Origin: Debaryomyces hansenii CBS767
Taxonomy: Eukaryota > Ascomycota > Pichiomycetes > Serinales > Debaryomycetaceae
Length of the DNA stretch: 64,000 nt
Direction: 5' to 3'
Assembly: GCF_000006445.2 (NCBI RefSeq)
Contig: NC_006047.2
Coordinates: forward strand, 1,178,001-1,242,000
Shown: piece by piece, positions 19,319 to 29,668 of the stretch
Layout: every line of letters starts with the position of its first letter
Numbering within the stretch: position 1 is the first letter of the stretch
The notes under the pieces: model-generated
What the model saw: only the letters and a program-made list of their open reading frames with translations
The model's database searches: none
What the model was told of the DNA's origin: nothing
Program-made: the position numbers and the translations under genes

Positions 19319-20737
19319 TTAGTTAAATGTATCATCAGCTGAATCAATTGCACCAGGAGAATCATTGATATCTCCCATATCATCGTCCATATCATCATCC
19401 ATATCTGACGAATCTTTACTGGATTTTCTCTTTTCCATATGTGCACGTAGCTCGAAGTCCACTTTTGTTTTTCTTCGACCTACGTGTACTGTAATGTCAC
19501 CCTCTTCCACAATCTCTGCATGCTTCTTAGAGTAGGCAACTTCAGCTTTCGCTTCTCTACCCGAAATTTTATGGTTTACTCTTATATGTTTTGCTAAGGT
19601 ATCATGTCTAGTAAATATTCTGGGGCCAATATTAGGGCTTTGTTTCACACAAACGTAGCACTTAAATAGTTTTTTCTTTTTCGAATGAACAGTCTCTTGA
19701 TGTCTAATTAATTCATATTTTCTTGAGAAGCGACGTAAGCACATCTTATCAGGCTCATCAGCCGAAGGTAATTGACATTCGTGAACCACATCAGGATCAT
19801 AATTTGAAGACTTGTTAGATGGTTTTGCTGCAGAGGTTTTCTTAATGATTCTATGAGCTGCAAGCTTCGAATCCACCCTTATTTTCTTCTTTTCACTTGG
19901 AGTCAATCCAGCCAATGATTCCGAAACAAACTTATCATGATCATCTGTTGATGCATTAACATAAAGAAATGAAGAAGGAGTACTTGATCCCGATAAATTT
20001 TCGTAAGGACTGAGCGAAGCATCATCAGATACGGGTGAAGCAGAATTTCCAGAATCTTGAGAAATGGATTTCTTTGATTTTGGACGTTTGGTTTTTCCTT
20101 TAAGCTTAATGGCTTCGTTTAAGGAGGCTTGGTGGTGCTTGTATTTTGAATAATCCTCAATGAACTTGGCATAACATTCGTTCAAGTCAAATTGTATAAT
20201 TGACAAGAAATGATAGATAGACGGCTTCCACGTTAATAAGTTATATAATTCCCAATAATTTAAATTCATAATCAAATTTGTTAGGAATCTAATCGTTCTG
20301 GTCGACAAATCGACATTTCTATGGTTGGTTGAAATTTTAACAAATATATCGAAACACTTCTCCACAATCGTGTACAACTTAGAATGTATCGGATTTTCAT
20401 TATCAATAAATCCAGAAAGCATATCCATAAGCTCGTACAACTTCTTCTCCAAAGTTGTGAATTGGTCTGGCCCAATTTGGTCCTCGTGGATTAGCGATAT
20501 AATCTTGAAAATATGTTCGTTGTACTCGTCAAGAGATTGAGGTGTACAAGCATTCAAAATAGAGACAATCTCATCCAATGAGAACTGTCCCTTTTGCGTT
20601 AAAAGCTGTGTCTGGCTTACCTTGGCCCCCTGTTCGTCTGGTATGCGAAAGCCCGGCTTGATACCATCACTGTTAACCTCGGAATTATATGATCCCCATG
20701 CATTCTGGTTCATTACATGTAACGGTGAATAAGTCAT
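19319..20737 (-). CDS. Rpn4-like C2H2 zinc-finger regulator (smaller paralog)
   Basis: The 472-residue protein has two atypical C2H2 fingers near residues 319-390. Finger 1 uses C321, C333, H346 and H351, with RKYELIRHQETVHSKKK. Finger 2 uses C360, C363, H384 and H389, with FTRHDTLAKHIRVNH. This layout matches the C-terminal DNA-binding region of S. cerevisiae Rpn4 (SYDLTRHQNTIHAK, FSRLDALTRHIKSKH, from memory). The N-terminal part has a YWELYNLL segment shared with the neighbour gene at 21190, so the two are tandem paralogs. The acidic C-terminal tail holds DMDDDM repeats. Whether it controls proteasome genes is not shown by sequence. Confidence 0.75.
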   Translation of the reverse strand: MTYSPLHVMNQNAWGSYNSEVNSDGIKPGFRIPDEQGAKVSQTQLLTQKGQFSLDEIVSILNACTPQSLDEYNEHIFKIISLIHEDQIGPDQFTTLEKKLYELMDMLSGFIDNENPIHSKLYTIVEKCFDIFVKISTNHRNVDLSTRTIRFLTNLIMNLNYWELYNLLTWKPSIYHFLSIIQFDLNECYAKFIEDYSKYKHHQASLNEAIKLKGKTKRPKSKKSISQDSGNSASPVSDDASLSPYENLSGSSTPSSFLYVNASTDDHDKFVSESLAGLTPSEKKKIRVDSKLAAHRIIKKTSAAKPSNKSSNYDPDVVHECQLPSADEPDKMCLRRFSRKYELIRHQETVHSKKKKLFKCYVCVKQSPNIGPRIFTRHDTLAKHIRVNHKISGREAKAEVAYSKKHAEIVEEGDITVHVGRRKTKVDFELRAHMEKRKSSKDSSDMDDDMDDDMGDINDSPGAIDSADDTFN

Positions 20738-21189
20738 TGTCTCACCAATTAATCAATACGGTGTGTTTTTTGATTACCCAAATTTACCTCTGATTCTGAT
20801 TTGACTTTAAAATGATTTTGCCATAAATTTACAATAGCAATTAGTACCGTTCAAAAATTTTAAAAACCAATGAAATCTTTTACAAATCAACTTAAATGAA
20901 ACTTGTATGTATAAAGTATCTTCTAAGAGTATATTCACACTTACTCCGATCTTAGTAATAGCTATTAGATGTCACTTTGGCTAAGTTATTGGTGGACTTG
21001 GTAATTTTTTATGATTGACTGCAATAAATGATCCAAATTACACGACTTTCCACCATCGGCTTTTTTGCGTCAATTGAGCTTAGCACATGATTTTTGGTCT
21101 TACAGATAATTTGCACCCAGAAGGCTACCATTAGCATTACACAATATATAAGTAGAATGTACATACAGAAATGAGCATAATTAAATTGA
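20738..21189. other. Intergenic between the two Rpn4-like genes
   Basis: 452 bp hold the promoter of the smaller paralog and the 3' flank of the larger. A small hydrophobic minus-strand frame here looks spurious. No clear TATA or PACE site was seen. Confidence 0.5.
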
Positions 21190-23923
21190 TCATGATTTAG
21201 AGTCATCTCGCTTTTTACGCAATTCTAAAATCACGCTTTGGAGTTTTGAAGCTTCTTCTGGAGAAACTGATGATGGTAAATTGTATGGATCCAAACTTAG
21301 GAGATCGGCTTCAGACAATTCCTCGTTGGAATTTAGCTTTCGAACTGAGTTTGAAATGGAGGAATTCAAATTTGCTATATCTATCGAGTGAGCATGAGGG
21401 TTGGCTGCGCTCGAGTCTTTATCAGCTTCAAATTGGTATTTATGCAGTTGTGGCGGGCTAGAAAACCGAAATTTTTGGAAATTATCTTTTATGACAGACG
21501 CCTCCGGTTTATTGAAATTAACCGAGTTGATATTAACGTTGCCACGAGATGGACTTGTAGAAGGTGATGCCGCGCTTTGAGAATGTAAGCTCAGATTATC
21601 GGGGTTGGGAGATTTATCAACGCCGGTGGTATCGGGGGATGTATTGGAGATTACAGACGTATTGGAAATCACGGATGCGTTTGGTGGCGTTAATGCGTCT
21701 GAGTCATTAGTTGCTTTCGACTTGTTGGACGAAGAGCTTCCCGGTTGGTTTCTACTTTGGCCATCTCGAGTACTGAACAGCAAAAATCCGGCATAACTTG
21801 ATTTTATCGTAAAATCGCTATTCAAAAATTGTGGACGAGGCAAAGGCTTACCAAATTGTCCTGAAGATTGGTTGCGAGGTAATTTGCTAGGATCATCAAT
21901 TACTTCCACATTCTCTTTAGCATAATTGACCGCCATCTTATTTTCCTTACCAGTAATACCATGTTTCCTTCTTATGTGTCTTGCAAGCGAATCGTGTCTC
22001 GGGTAACTTTGTACCTTAGTTCCGTTTCGTGAACAATAAATGCATTTATATATTTTTTTCTTTGTTGCATGAACGAATTCCTGATGTCTCAACAATTCGT
22101 TTTTACCGTAAAAAATCTTCAAACATGCTTTCATGGTGTGAGGATCCATTAGATGACATTGATGTATTACACCAGACTTTGATTTATTCTTCTTCGCCTC
22201 TTCTTCAGTAAGTCCTTTTTCACTTCCAGAATGTATTATCTTTATTTCAAATTGATTGTTGTCATCAATATTTTTGATATAATTTTCAGAACTTGGACTT
22301 TGGCTAGATGTAACTTCTCTTTCTAGTTCATTATCATAGTCTTCTTTATCGTCCTGTTGAGGAGCTGCTTCCGAATTTTCTTTAACTTCAGGTATCGGTG
22401 TTTCGTCGATTTCATGGTTTGTGGCTTTCTCATAATTTTCTTCCTCTTGTTCTTGTTCTTCCTCTTGTTCTTGGTCTTCTTCTTGTTCTTCTTCTTCGAC
22501 TTCATTCTCATCTTCAACTTCATTCTCATCTTCGATTTCATTCTCATCTTCGTTGAAAGTTTCATTATAGGCTTGGCTCAGGTCATTTTGTTGCCTACGT
22601 GTGGTGCCTCTAGTTCTATATTCATATTCTTTACTATCATCAGCATTGTCGGCTACCTTTTCAACTTGGCTCCTTGTTACTTTTTCTTTGCCTTTTGTTG
22701 CATCTATATTATTGGCATCAACGTTTTTAATTGCAGGCTCTTGTTTTATGGGAGTTGGGGCATCCAATTGCCTTTTCTTTGCAGAGTTTTGTAAACTTGC
22801 TAATGTTATATCAATGTACGGTGTAATGTTAACCTTTGAATATTTCCTTTTCTTCACAGTTGGATCTAACGAATGATAAGAATAGTTATAGAACGGATAT
22901 GGAAATGAATATTGTAAGCCTTGGGACATTGATTCGACCATTAAGTTTTTTGGAGGCCTAACAAGAGGTCCAAAAGGTGTCTGAACAACCTCTATATCAA
23001 CCAATTTTAAGATATATTCCAAATCAGGCAAAAGATACAATAAATGGTATACCTCCCAGTATTGCAACATATAAACTAATTCAACCATATACTTTGTTAT
23101 ATGTGATGCTAAAGACAAGTTAAAGTAAGTGGAGGAAAACTTTAATAACGGTGCGTAATTGTCGATCAATATCTTCGATAGCTGTTCATTGGGATAGAAT
23201 AGTCTATAATGACTATCTATAGCCGATGATGGTTTAGGAATGTAAGACGTTAACTCGAATAAGTTTCCTTCTATGGACATTCTCGAAGTATCATCTAAAT
23301 CACGCTCCTCATTCAATAAGTAGAGTAGCTCCGATAAATGCGACGAATAGTGATTAATAGACTCATTAGGTAGAAATGTAGAGCCTCTTTCAGTCACTAT
23401 CAATGGTTTATGAGCTGATAATTTCATCAAATCATCCACTATAGGATCCCGGGTCCGATCGTCATTTTCTGCCACTGCTGACCGAGGAATATCCTTAGCT
23501 ATTCTCCTTAACAACGCTATTATTAAGTTAGTACGATTGCAATCAACACATCCGAACATATTACTTCATTTCAGACGAGAAAAAACCGCTAATTTTGTAA
23601 TTTACTTCTTTCACAACCATCGAACAAAAAGCAATTCTCTCCAAATAGTCTCGAAAACTCCAAAAGGGGGCATACATACACTCAGGATGAAAGGCATCTC
23701 CATTGATTGATTCCTCATTAGCCTATTGATATATGTTAGTAATCTGTAGAACATATATGCTAACTTTCCGTAAATCTGTTACCGATATTCGTTGGCACCT
23801 GTAAATTTCCTCATAAAATCATTACGTAGGCATCAAAAAAATCTCTAATAAGTAATCAGAAAGTAAAACAAACATTCAAAATTAACATACCTCTTTAACC
23901 CCTGAATAAATAGACATTTCCAT
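21190..23923 (-). CDS. RPN4: Rpn4-like C2H2 transcription factor, three exons
   Basis: The proposed model is exons 23923-23891, 23722-23680 and 23516-21190, coding 800 residues. The apparent start at 23559 lies inside intron 2 and is rejected. The middle holds a long Glu/Asp/Gln region. The paired fingers, encoded near 21940-22170, show GKNELLRHQEFVHATKKK and RHDSLARHIRRKHG, matching Rpn4, the activator of proteasome genes through PACE elements. A YWEVYHLL segment in the N-terminal half is shared with the downstream paralog. Finger homology is clear; orthology to Rpn4 is likely but the tandem copy makes assignment less certain. The Ser/Pro/Asn-rich C-terminus extends beyond the fingers, unlike S. 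cerevisiae Rpn4, whose fingers are C-terminal. Confidence 0.75.
23517..23679 (-). other. Intron 2 of the RPN4-like gene
   Basis: 163 nt. The donor is GTATGT (23679-23674), the branch point TACTAAC (23533-23527) and the acceptor ends TAATAG at 23517. Splicing joins the single base left from exon 2 to CG of exon 3 and keeps the frame. Confidence 0.75.
23723..23890 (-). other. Intron 1 of the RPN4-like gene
   Basis: 168 nt. The donor is GTATGT (23890-23885), the branch point TACTAAC (23741-23735) and the acceptor CAATAG ends at 23723. Exon 1 encodes MEMSIYSGVKE and is spliced in frame to a 43-nt exon 2. Confidence 0.75.
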
Positions 23924-24169
23924 ACAAAAAATAACTGATGTTCTATCTAATATTAAGGTTAAATTGTCTTTATTATTGTAATGGCCAAATTTTAATCAGC
24001 CTGCAACCAATTTCATCGAGTAGTAGGTGCAACAAAATTGATAAAATTGGAATTTACGATTCCTGCACGACTAGTTTTTTGACTACCGCTTTCGGAAGGT
24101 TATGCGATTGATTCTTCTACAGGGTTTCTTAAAGTCTTTAGAATACATTAGTAAAAGGAATCTAGACAA

Positions 24170-25723
24170 TTATATAAACACACTACCACCTGTGGAGGGT
24201 CTTCTACGACTGATATCGACTTCTCTTTCTTCTGAATAAGAGTTACCTATAAGGGTGCTTCCTGTGTCGTCTTCAAAGTCTTGCGTTATATTAGGCGAAG
24301 CCTGTAAGTAATTCGTTTGGGACTTATATTCGATTAAAGGAACATCAAATACATTGGGCTGTTCAAGATATTGTAAGACATATTTGAATACCTTTTCACC
24401 TATATCAAAGCCCCAGATGTTGTCTAAATGCTCGTGGTTATTGACAGGCTGAGTTGTAGTATATTTCTCGGGTAATTGGCCCTTCATGACATCAATGTCG
24501 ACTAGCGAATCGATCGTTCCATATATGAGATGAATGGGTACACGTATAGTTTTCAATGGATACGACATGGGGAATATGCCTGAGGACTTAGATTCATGAT
24601 ACATCTGGAAGTTTTTGGATGACATGATTTGAAACCAATGCACAACTGTTTTGACCGATGTTGTCAGATACAAATGGGCATACGAGCTCAATTTTTGTAT
24701 TTTTGTTATATTCTCGGATCTCCAGTTGAATAACAAATAGTTGGACACATCAATCGAGGTGTCAAATAGTGGAGGATACATAATTCTGCTCCAAAACAAG
24801 ACAGACGGCATTAAGATCTTTCTGGAGAATAATAAGAATACAACATGCGGCGAAGCTTTCAAAAAAATATCCAAAAATTTAGAGTAAAGGCCATGTGGAG
24901 TAGTCGCAGGAGAGATAGCAATGATTTTGTCAATCTTATCATTTAATTCCGGGTTGATTGATACACTTGCAAATGCCTGGGCTGTACCTTGTGAAAAACC
25001 AATATACGTGAGTTTCTCTTTCCCAGTAACTTCTAAGATAAAGTTAATAGTGTTAGGGATGTCGAATAAAGCAAATTCGTCCATAGAAAAGTCCCAAAAT
25101 TTCTCCGAGTCAATGGCATGGAACAAGTGCTTCTGCGAATATTTGTTACCTCTGTTATTACCTAGCCAGACATCGTATCCCAAATCATAGAGCAAAAATG
25201 GTAAGTTATGATTCTTATCTAACATTGTAACCCAAATTTCACTGCTCATTAATAGTCCATGGTGCAAGTAGACTACCTTACCGTTCCTCTTGGTAACGGA
25301 ACCAGGTTTGCATATCCTTTGGACAGTCAAGAAATAGTTATCATCGGTCTTTAAGATTCTACTCTCCACATCGTAGCCAAAAAATTGGCACATTTCATTT
25401 ATATTATTGCTATTCAATAAATCTATCATCTGGTCATAACTTTCTCTAGTCACGCTAGATGTATTGTGGTAATTCAAAACTTTATATTGAGCTTTTTCTG
25501 CATCATCAACATTATTCCCCTTAGTCATAGAGTAGATCAAGTTGACCGGATTAGACGTGAATCTATACAACACCAACGTGGTGCTGGTAAAGAATTGGAT
25601 GACTAGTGACGGCAAAAATTGAGTAATTATTGATATTATGAACTCGAGCCATGTTAAAGAAAACGATAATGTAAGGAGTAACCATTCTCTTAAAGCCAAT
25701 CTACCTATTAATGGAACATACAT
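24170..25723 (-). CDS. TGL1: Sterol ester hydrolase/lipase Tgl1
   Basis: This 517-residue acid-lipase-type alpha/beta hydrolase has a hydrophobic N-terminal hairpin (residues 5-55) that anchors it to lipid droplets. Family signatures are VVYLHHGLLMSSEIW, GYDVWLGNNRGNKYS, the nucleophile elbow GFSQG (about S244), an aspartate in YGTIDSLVD and a histidine in NNHEHLD. These track S. cerevisiae Tgl1 closely, including the MYxPxxGRL start. Tgl1 hydrolyses steryl esters to free sterol and fatty acid. The paralogs Yeh1/Yeh2 are less similar at the N-terminus. It diverges from the SOD gene. Confidence 0.92.
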   Translation of the reverse strand: MYVPLIGRLALREWLLLTLSFSLTWLEFIISIITQFLPSLVIQFFTSTTLVLYRFTSNPVNLIYSMTKGNNVDDAEKAQYKVLNYHNTSSVTRESYDQMIDLLNSNNINEMCQFFGYDVESRILKTDDNYFLTVQRICKPGSVTKRNGKVVYLHHGLLMSSEIWVTMLDKNHNLPFLLYDLGYDVWLGNNRGNKYSQKHLFHAIDSEKFWDFSMDEFALFDIPNTINFILEVTGKEKLTYIGFSQGTAQAFASVSINPELNDKIDKIIAISPATTPHGLYSKFLDIFLKASPHVVFLLFSRKILMPSVLFWSRIMYPPLFDTSIDVSNYLLFNWRSENITKIQKLSSYAHLYLTTSVKTVVHWFQIMSSKNFQMYHESKSSGIFPMSYPLKTIRVPIHLIYGTIDSLVDIDVMKGQLPEKYTTTQPVNNHEHLDNIWGFDIGEKVFKYVLQYLEQPNVFDVPLIEYKSQTNYLQASPNITQDFEDDTGSTLIGNSYSEEREVDISRRRPSTGGSVFI

Positions 25724-26663
25724 CTTGACTTAGAGTATTAAAAGTAAGAAATTATTCTCATCTAATATTTGTGTTATGGGGCTTTACAATTTGAGCCCGC
25801 GAAGCGCACCAGCAATCCTCATTGCTGAACCAGCATACTCGATTATGTGGTGAGAACATAATCTGTAATCGTTATACCCCAATGATTTCGCTTTCATAAA
25901 CTAGCGATGGCTTTGAACTGCATCTATTAACTAAGGATGGCTTTTATATAAAAATTTAGGCGAGCATTATTGAGCAATTTTTTCTATTGCATTCGACTAA
26001 GAGCATGAGCTATTTTTTTATTCTACTTTAGTTTATTTGAATTTGACAGGTGAATATATAAGTCGATTCATTTCCATGCTTTTTCTGATTATATTATCGA
26101 AAATCAAGGATATATTTATTTATGATGGCATTGTTTAGTTTTTGAACTTGTTTAAGTTGTAAACTTCTTCCGGAGGTTCCACTATTAGACATTGAACATA
26201 GACCTAGAATTGCAAGATTATAAATACCCAAATATGAATATCCGAATATACTGAACGATAGATTTTAGCCAATAGCCATATATCCTGAGTCCCCGAAATT
26301 TTAGGTGCACAGTTGGTTAACAACAAATTGTACGCAACATGACACAATAGGTTGTTAAATAAATTTAAAACCGTCAATTTAGGACAATGCAACTTAAGGT
26401 ACGAATGACGCCTATAACAAGTCAGAAATGTTTTTCTATTGTGGGTAAATTCGTGGCATTTTGAATTAGCCTATGATTAATCAATTTTATCTCGATTATC
26501 GCGCATGATGCATGAAACCGGTACGTCAGTTGCCCTATTCAGAAACATTCAAACATAGATTATTCCATGTCGGGATTGTTGGAGAAATCTATGGGTATAA
26601 ATAAGAACAGGTCTACACGCCGTTGTAATATTTTTACAGTATTCTAAAAAAAAGAATTTGATA
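25724..26663. other. Divergent 940-bp promoter region TGL1 / SOD
   Basis: This stretch is AT-rich. It holds a perfect 7-bp inverted repeat (CAGCAAT, loop CCTC, ATTGCTG at 25810-25827), a TATATAAA at 25945-25952, an ACGTCA CRE-like half at 26523-26528 and the SOD TATA box. No gene was found in it. Confidence 0.5.
26596..26603 (+). promoter_or_regulatory. TATA box of the SOD gene
   Basis: TATAAATA lies 61-68 bp before the ATG at 26664, as usual for a regulated yeast cell-surface gene. Confidence 0.5.
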
Positions 26664-27281
26664 ATGGTTTGTTCTAAAAAAATCTTGTCTTTATTAGCAG
26701 GCTGCGCCGTTGTTATGGGTGATTCAGCTCCCGTTGTCACTGATTCACCAGAAGGTGCAAAATATATTGCTAAGTTCGACAATAAGCTTCAAGGTTCTGT
26801 TGAATTCTCGTCAACTTCGAACGGTTCCGTTTCTGTCAACGTTGACTTAGATGGCTTTCCTACCTCTGGTGGGCCATTTTCGTACCACGTCCACGAGGCA
26901 CCAGTCCCAAGCGATGGGAACTGTACCGGTACTAAGCTTCATTTAGATCCTTACAACGGTAATGAAAATGCTACAGAACCTAGTGAATTAGAAGTCGGTG
27001 ACTTATCTGGTAGACACGGTAAAGTCGAAGGCACCTCGATTGATAAATCGTTTGTCGACCAATATATATCTCTTAACGAAGATAACAAGGCTTTTATTGG
27101 TGGTTTATCGGTGACTATTCACTACAAGAACACTACTAGATTAGCGTGTGCCAATATTACCCAAGAATCTTCCGCCACATCTACTCCTGTTGCTACTGCT
27201 TCTGAGAATGGTGCTAACGTGATGACCGGTATGGGCGGTATCGCAGCTGCAGCTGCAGTTGCTTTAGGCTTGTTAATTTAA
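26664..27281 (+). CDS. GPI-anchored extracellular Cu-only superoxide dismutase
   Basis: The 205-residue precursor has a signal peptide (about 1-20) and a SOD-like beta-barrel. Histidines in YHVHEAP (H75, H77), LHLDPY (H93) and TIHY (H153) fit the copper site. Cysteines C87 and C162 fit the disulfide. The protein lacks the usual zinc loop and electrostatic loop, as in Candida albicans Sod4/5/6. A Ser/Thr-rich stretch and a final hydrophobic Ala/Leu tail fit a GPI signal. The enzyme would disproportionate superoxide at the cell wall. ATG 26664 is the first usable start; the TTG six bases before it is not. A TATA box precedes it. Confidence 0.88.
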   Translation: MVCSKKILSLLAGCAVVMGDSAPVVTDSPEGAKYIAKFDNKLQGSVEFSSTSNGSVSVNVDLDGFPTSGGPFSYHVHEAPVPSDGNCTGTKLHLDPYNGNENATEPSELEVGDLSGRHGKVEGTSIDKSFVDQYISLNEDNKAFIGGLSVTIHYKNTTRLACANITQESSATSTPVATASENGANVMTGMGGIAAAAAVALGLLI

Positions 27282-27853
27282 GTAGTACTTATACATACTG
27301 TACAATTAAACTACATAGCTTTCTAATATGATTTTTGTTCTTTTATGTTTACGATGTTTATAATTTACCCCAGTTCCCCTCCTTCCAACTATAAAAGTAT
27401 ATTCGATCTTTCTCTTATGTACACTCCTTGGAATCTTTTTTTTTGCCGAGGGTATTAAAGTTTTTTCCATACGTCAATTGTTCCAAACGACTTTAAGGTT
27501 ATATGAATATTCTATTAAATAAAGGGACAACCGCAGAAGGTTGAGCTATTATAGAAGAAAATATTCCAAATTATATTTTTCTCTAATATGATGGTTATGA
27601 TATATAGTCATTGCAAACTAGCTGGGTAGGTAACCGTAGCATTATCATGCCCCAGATTGATAATAAGAGAGTCGCATTGAAAAATAAAAAAGAATTTTCG
27701 TAATTCTCTCGAATATTTTTTTTTTAGATATAGTTTATTAGAGACACTTATCCAGTTATATTGGAATTAATGACACTTGAATTAAATTTTATACAAGCTA
27801 TTTGAACGAGATTTAAATTGCTTTATAATTTTTGATTACTTTTGACTATCAAA
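27282..27853. other. Intergenic between SOD and AGP2
   Basis: 572 bp with several poly-T runs (a nine-T run near 27716-27724) and one CCCCT STRE-like core at 27376-27380. Nothing coding was seen. Confidence 0.5.
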
Positions 27854-29668
27854 ATGATTAAACAGTTTTTGAACGATAATTTTGTTCCTCGAATTCCAAA
27901 GAAGGTCGAGGCTCAGGAGATTAAAGAGACGGAGGTTGAAGCTTCGGGGTCAGCAAAACATAGATCCCTTGATGGAAAGGAAGAGAAGGATGCAATGATG
28001 AACGATGGGAGAGAACAAAAAAGTGATGGTAATTCGATTTTCACTGTTTCGACGAATTCTACTGCAGACAATTCAAACCATTTACATCGGTCATTGAGAG
28101 GTAGACATGTTCAATTATTGGGAATCGGTGCCACAATTGGTTCCGCTTTGTTTGTTTCTATTGGTAAAGCGTTGGCCAAGGGTGGTCCGTTGAATTTGTT
28201 ATTGGCATTTATATTTTGGTCAATTCCTATCTTATTTATAACTGTTTCTACGGCAGAAATGGTTACTTATTTACCTATTACGTCGCCATTCGTGAGATTG
28301 GCAGGTAGATGCTGTGACGAAGCTTTGGAAATTATGACGGCGTGGAATTTCTGGTTTTTATGTTGTGCGCAAATTCCTTTCGAAGTTACTACGGTTAATT
28401 CTATTATCCACTTTTGGCGAGACGATTACTCACCAGCAATTACTTTGGCCGTTCAGATCGTTCTTTATTTTATCATCAATCTTTTAGGTGTTGCCGTTTA
28501 CGGGGAAACAGAGTTCTGGTTGTCGTTGGGTAAGGTTATTTTGGCAACGGGATTGATCATTTTTACATTTATTGCCATGGTTGGTGGGAACCCACAGCAC
28601 GATGTATTTGGATTCCGTTATTGGAAAAACCCAGGACCAATGAACACATATGATCATGGTGGCGATTTAGGAAGATTTCAGGGGTTTTTAGCATGTTTAA
28701 TTCAAGCATGTTTTACGTTTGCTGGACCTGAATATATCAGTTGTGTTGCTTCGGAGACGGTTAATCCTAGAAAGACTTTGCCATCTGCGTTTAAGCAAGT
28801 ATTCATCAGGTTATCTGTGTTTTTTGTTGGAGGTGCTCTTTGTGTCGGTATTTTAGTAGCTTATGACGATCCGGTATTAGTAGCTAACATGGGCGCAAGT
28901 TCTCCAGGAGCAGGCGGATCGCCTTATGTTATTGCAATGCAAAACTTGAATATTAAAGTCTTGCCGGATATTATCAATGCTTTGTTAGTCACAGCAGCAT
29001 TTTCGGCTGGTAACTCTTACACCTTTTGTTCATCAAGAGTATTATATGGTTTCGCATTAGATGGATATGCTCCTAAAATTTTTACTGCCACTACCAAATC
29101 TGGTATACCATTATACTGTGTAATAGTTTCCTTATTATGGTCGTTAATTTCTTTCTTACAATTAGGCGAGCAAGCCTCAGTCGTGTTAGATTGGATTATG
29201 AATTTGATAACTTCATGTCAATTGATGAATTTTACCATCTTGTGTGTGGTTTATGTTTTTTTCTATAGAGCATTGAAGGCCCAAGGAATCGATAGAAGAA
29301 CATTACCATTCAGGTCTTGGTACCAGCCATGGTTGGCAATTATTGGTGGTAGTCTTGCATTTGTCATGATCTTTGTCAGTTGTTACGAGGTTTTCGAACC
29401 AGGTCAATGGGACGTTAAATCGTTTTTATTTACCTATCTTTTCGTTTTCATCAACATTGGTATTTTTGTTGGTGTTAAGCTAATCAAGAGAACAAAGTGG
29501 AAGAATGCAAAGGACGTTGATTTGGTTACTGGTCTCAAAGAAGTGGAATTGTACGAAGAAGAATTCTACTTGCAAGCAGCCCGTGATCGAGAGATTAAGG
29601 AAGATGGCCAAATCAAAATGAAGTGGCATGAAAAGTTTTTCACATTCATTTTTGGAAGTGAGCTTTAA
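27854..29668 (+). CDS. AGP2: Agp2-type plasma-membrane permease/regulator
   Basis: This 604-residue protein belongs to the yeast amino-acid-permease (YAT/APC) family, with about 12 membrane spans. LRGRHVQLLGIGATIGSALF opens span 1. ITVSTAEMVTYLPITSPF, NFWFLCCAQIPFEV, HFWRDDYS, GFLACLIQACFTFAG and AAFSAGNSYTFCSSR match S. cerevisiae Agp2 more than ordinary permeases. Agp2 regulates or mediates polyamine and carnitine uptake and senses nutrients at the plasma membrane. The charged N-terminal ~75 residues are cytosolic. ATG 27854 is the first in frame; an upstream TTG is not used. Confidence 0.88.
   Translation: MIKQFLNDNFVPRIPKKVEAQEIKETEVEASGSAKHRSLDGKEEKDAMMNDGREQKSDGNSIFTVSTNSTADNSNHLHRSLRGRHVQLLGIGATIGSALFVSIGKALAKGGPLNLLLAFIFWSIPILFITVSTAEMVTYLPITSPFVRLAGRCCDEALEIMTAWNFWFLCCAQIPFEVTTVNSIIHFWRDDYSPAITLAVQIVLYFIINLLGVAVYGETEFWLSLGKVILATGLIIFTFIAMVGGNPQHDVFGFRYWKNPGPMNTYDHGGDLGRFQGFLACLIQACFTFAGPEYISCVASETVNPRKTLPSAFKQVFIRLSVFFVGGALCVGILVAYDDPVLVANMGASSPGAGGSPYVIAMQNLNIKVLPDIINALLVTAAFSAGNSYTFCSSRVLYGFALDGYAPKIFTATTKSGIPLYCVIVSLLWSLISFLQLGEQASVVLDWIMNLITSCQLMNFTILCVVYVFFYRALKAQGIDRRTLPFRSWYQPWLAIIGGSLAFVMIFVSCYEVFEPGQWDVKSFLFTYLFVFINIGIFVGVKLIKRTKWKNAKDVDLVTGLKEVELYEEEFYLQAARDREIKEDGQIKMKWHEKFFTFIFGSEL

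Noticed and set aside
21009..21206. A hydrophobic minus-strand small frame between the Rpn4-like genes.
   Set aside because: It lies in AT-rich flank overlapping a gene end and resembles chance hydrophobic translation.
25715..25723. GTATGT overlapping the TGL1 start codon on the minus strand.
   Set aside because: The codons MYVPLIGRL match the known Tgl1 N-terminus, so it is coding and not a donor site.
25810..25827. Perfect 7-bp hairpin as a possible structured RNA.
   Set aside because: The stem is too short and nothing flanks it that suggests a snoRNA or tRNA.
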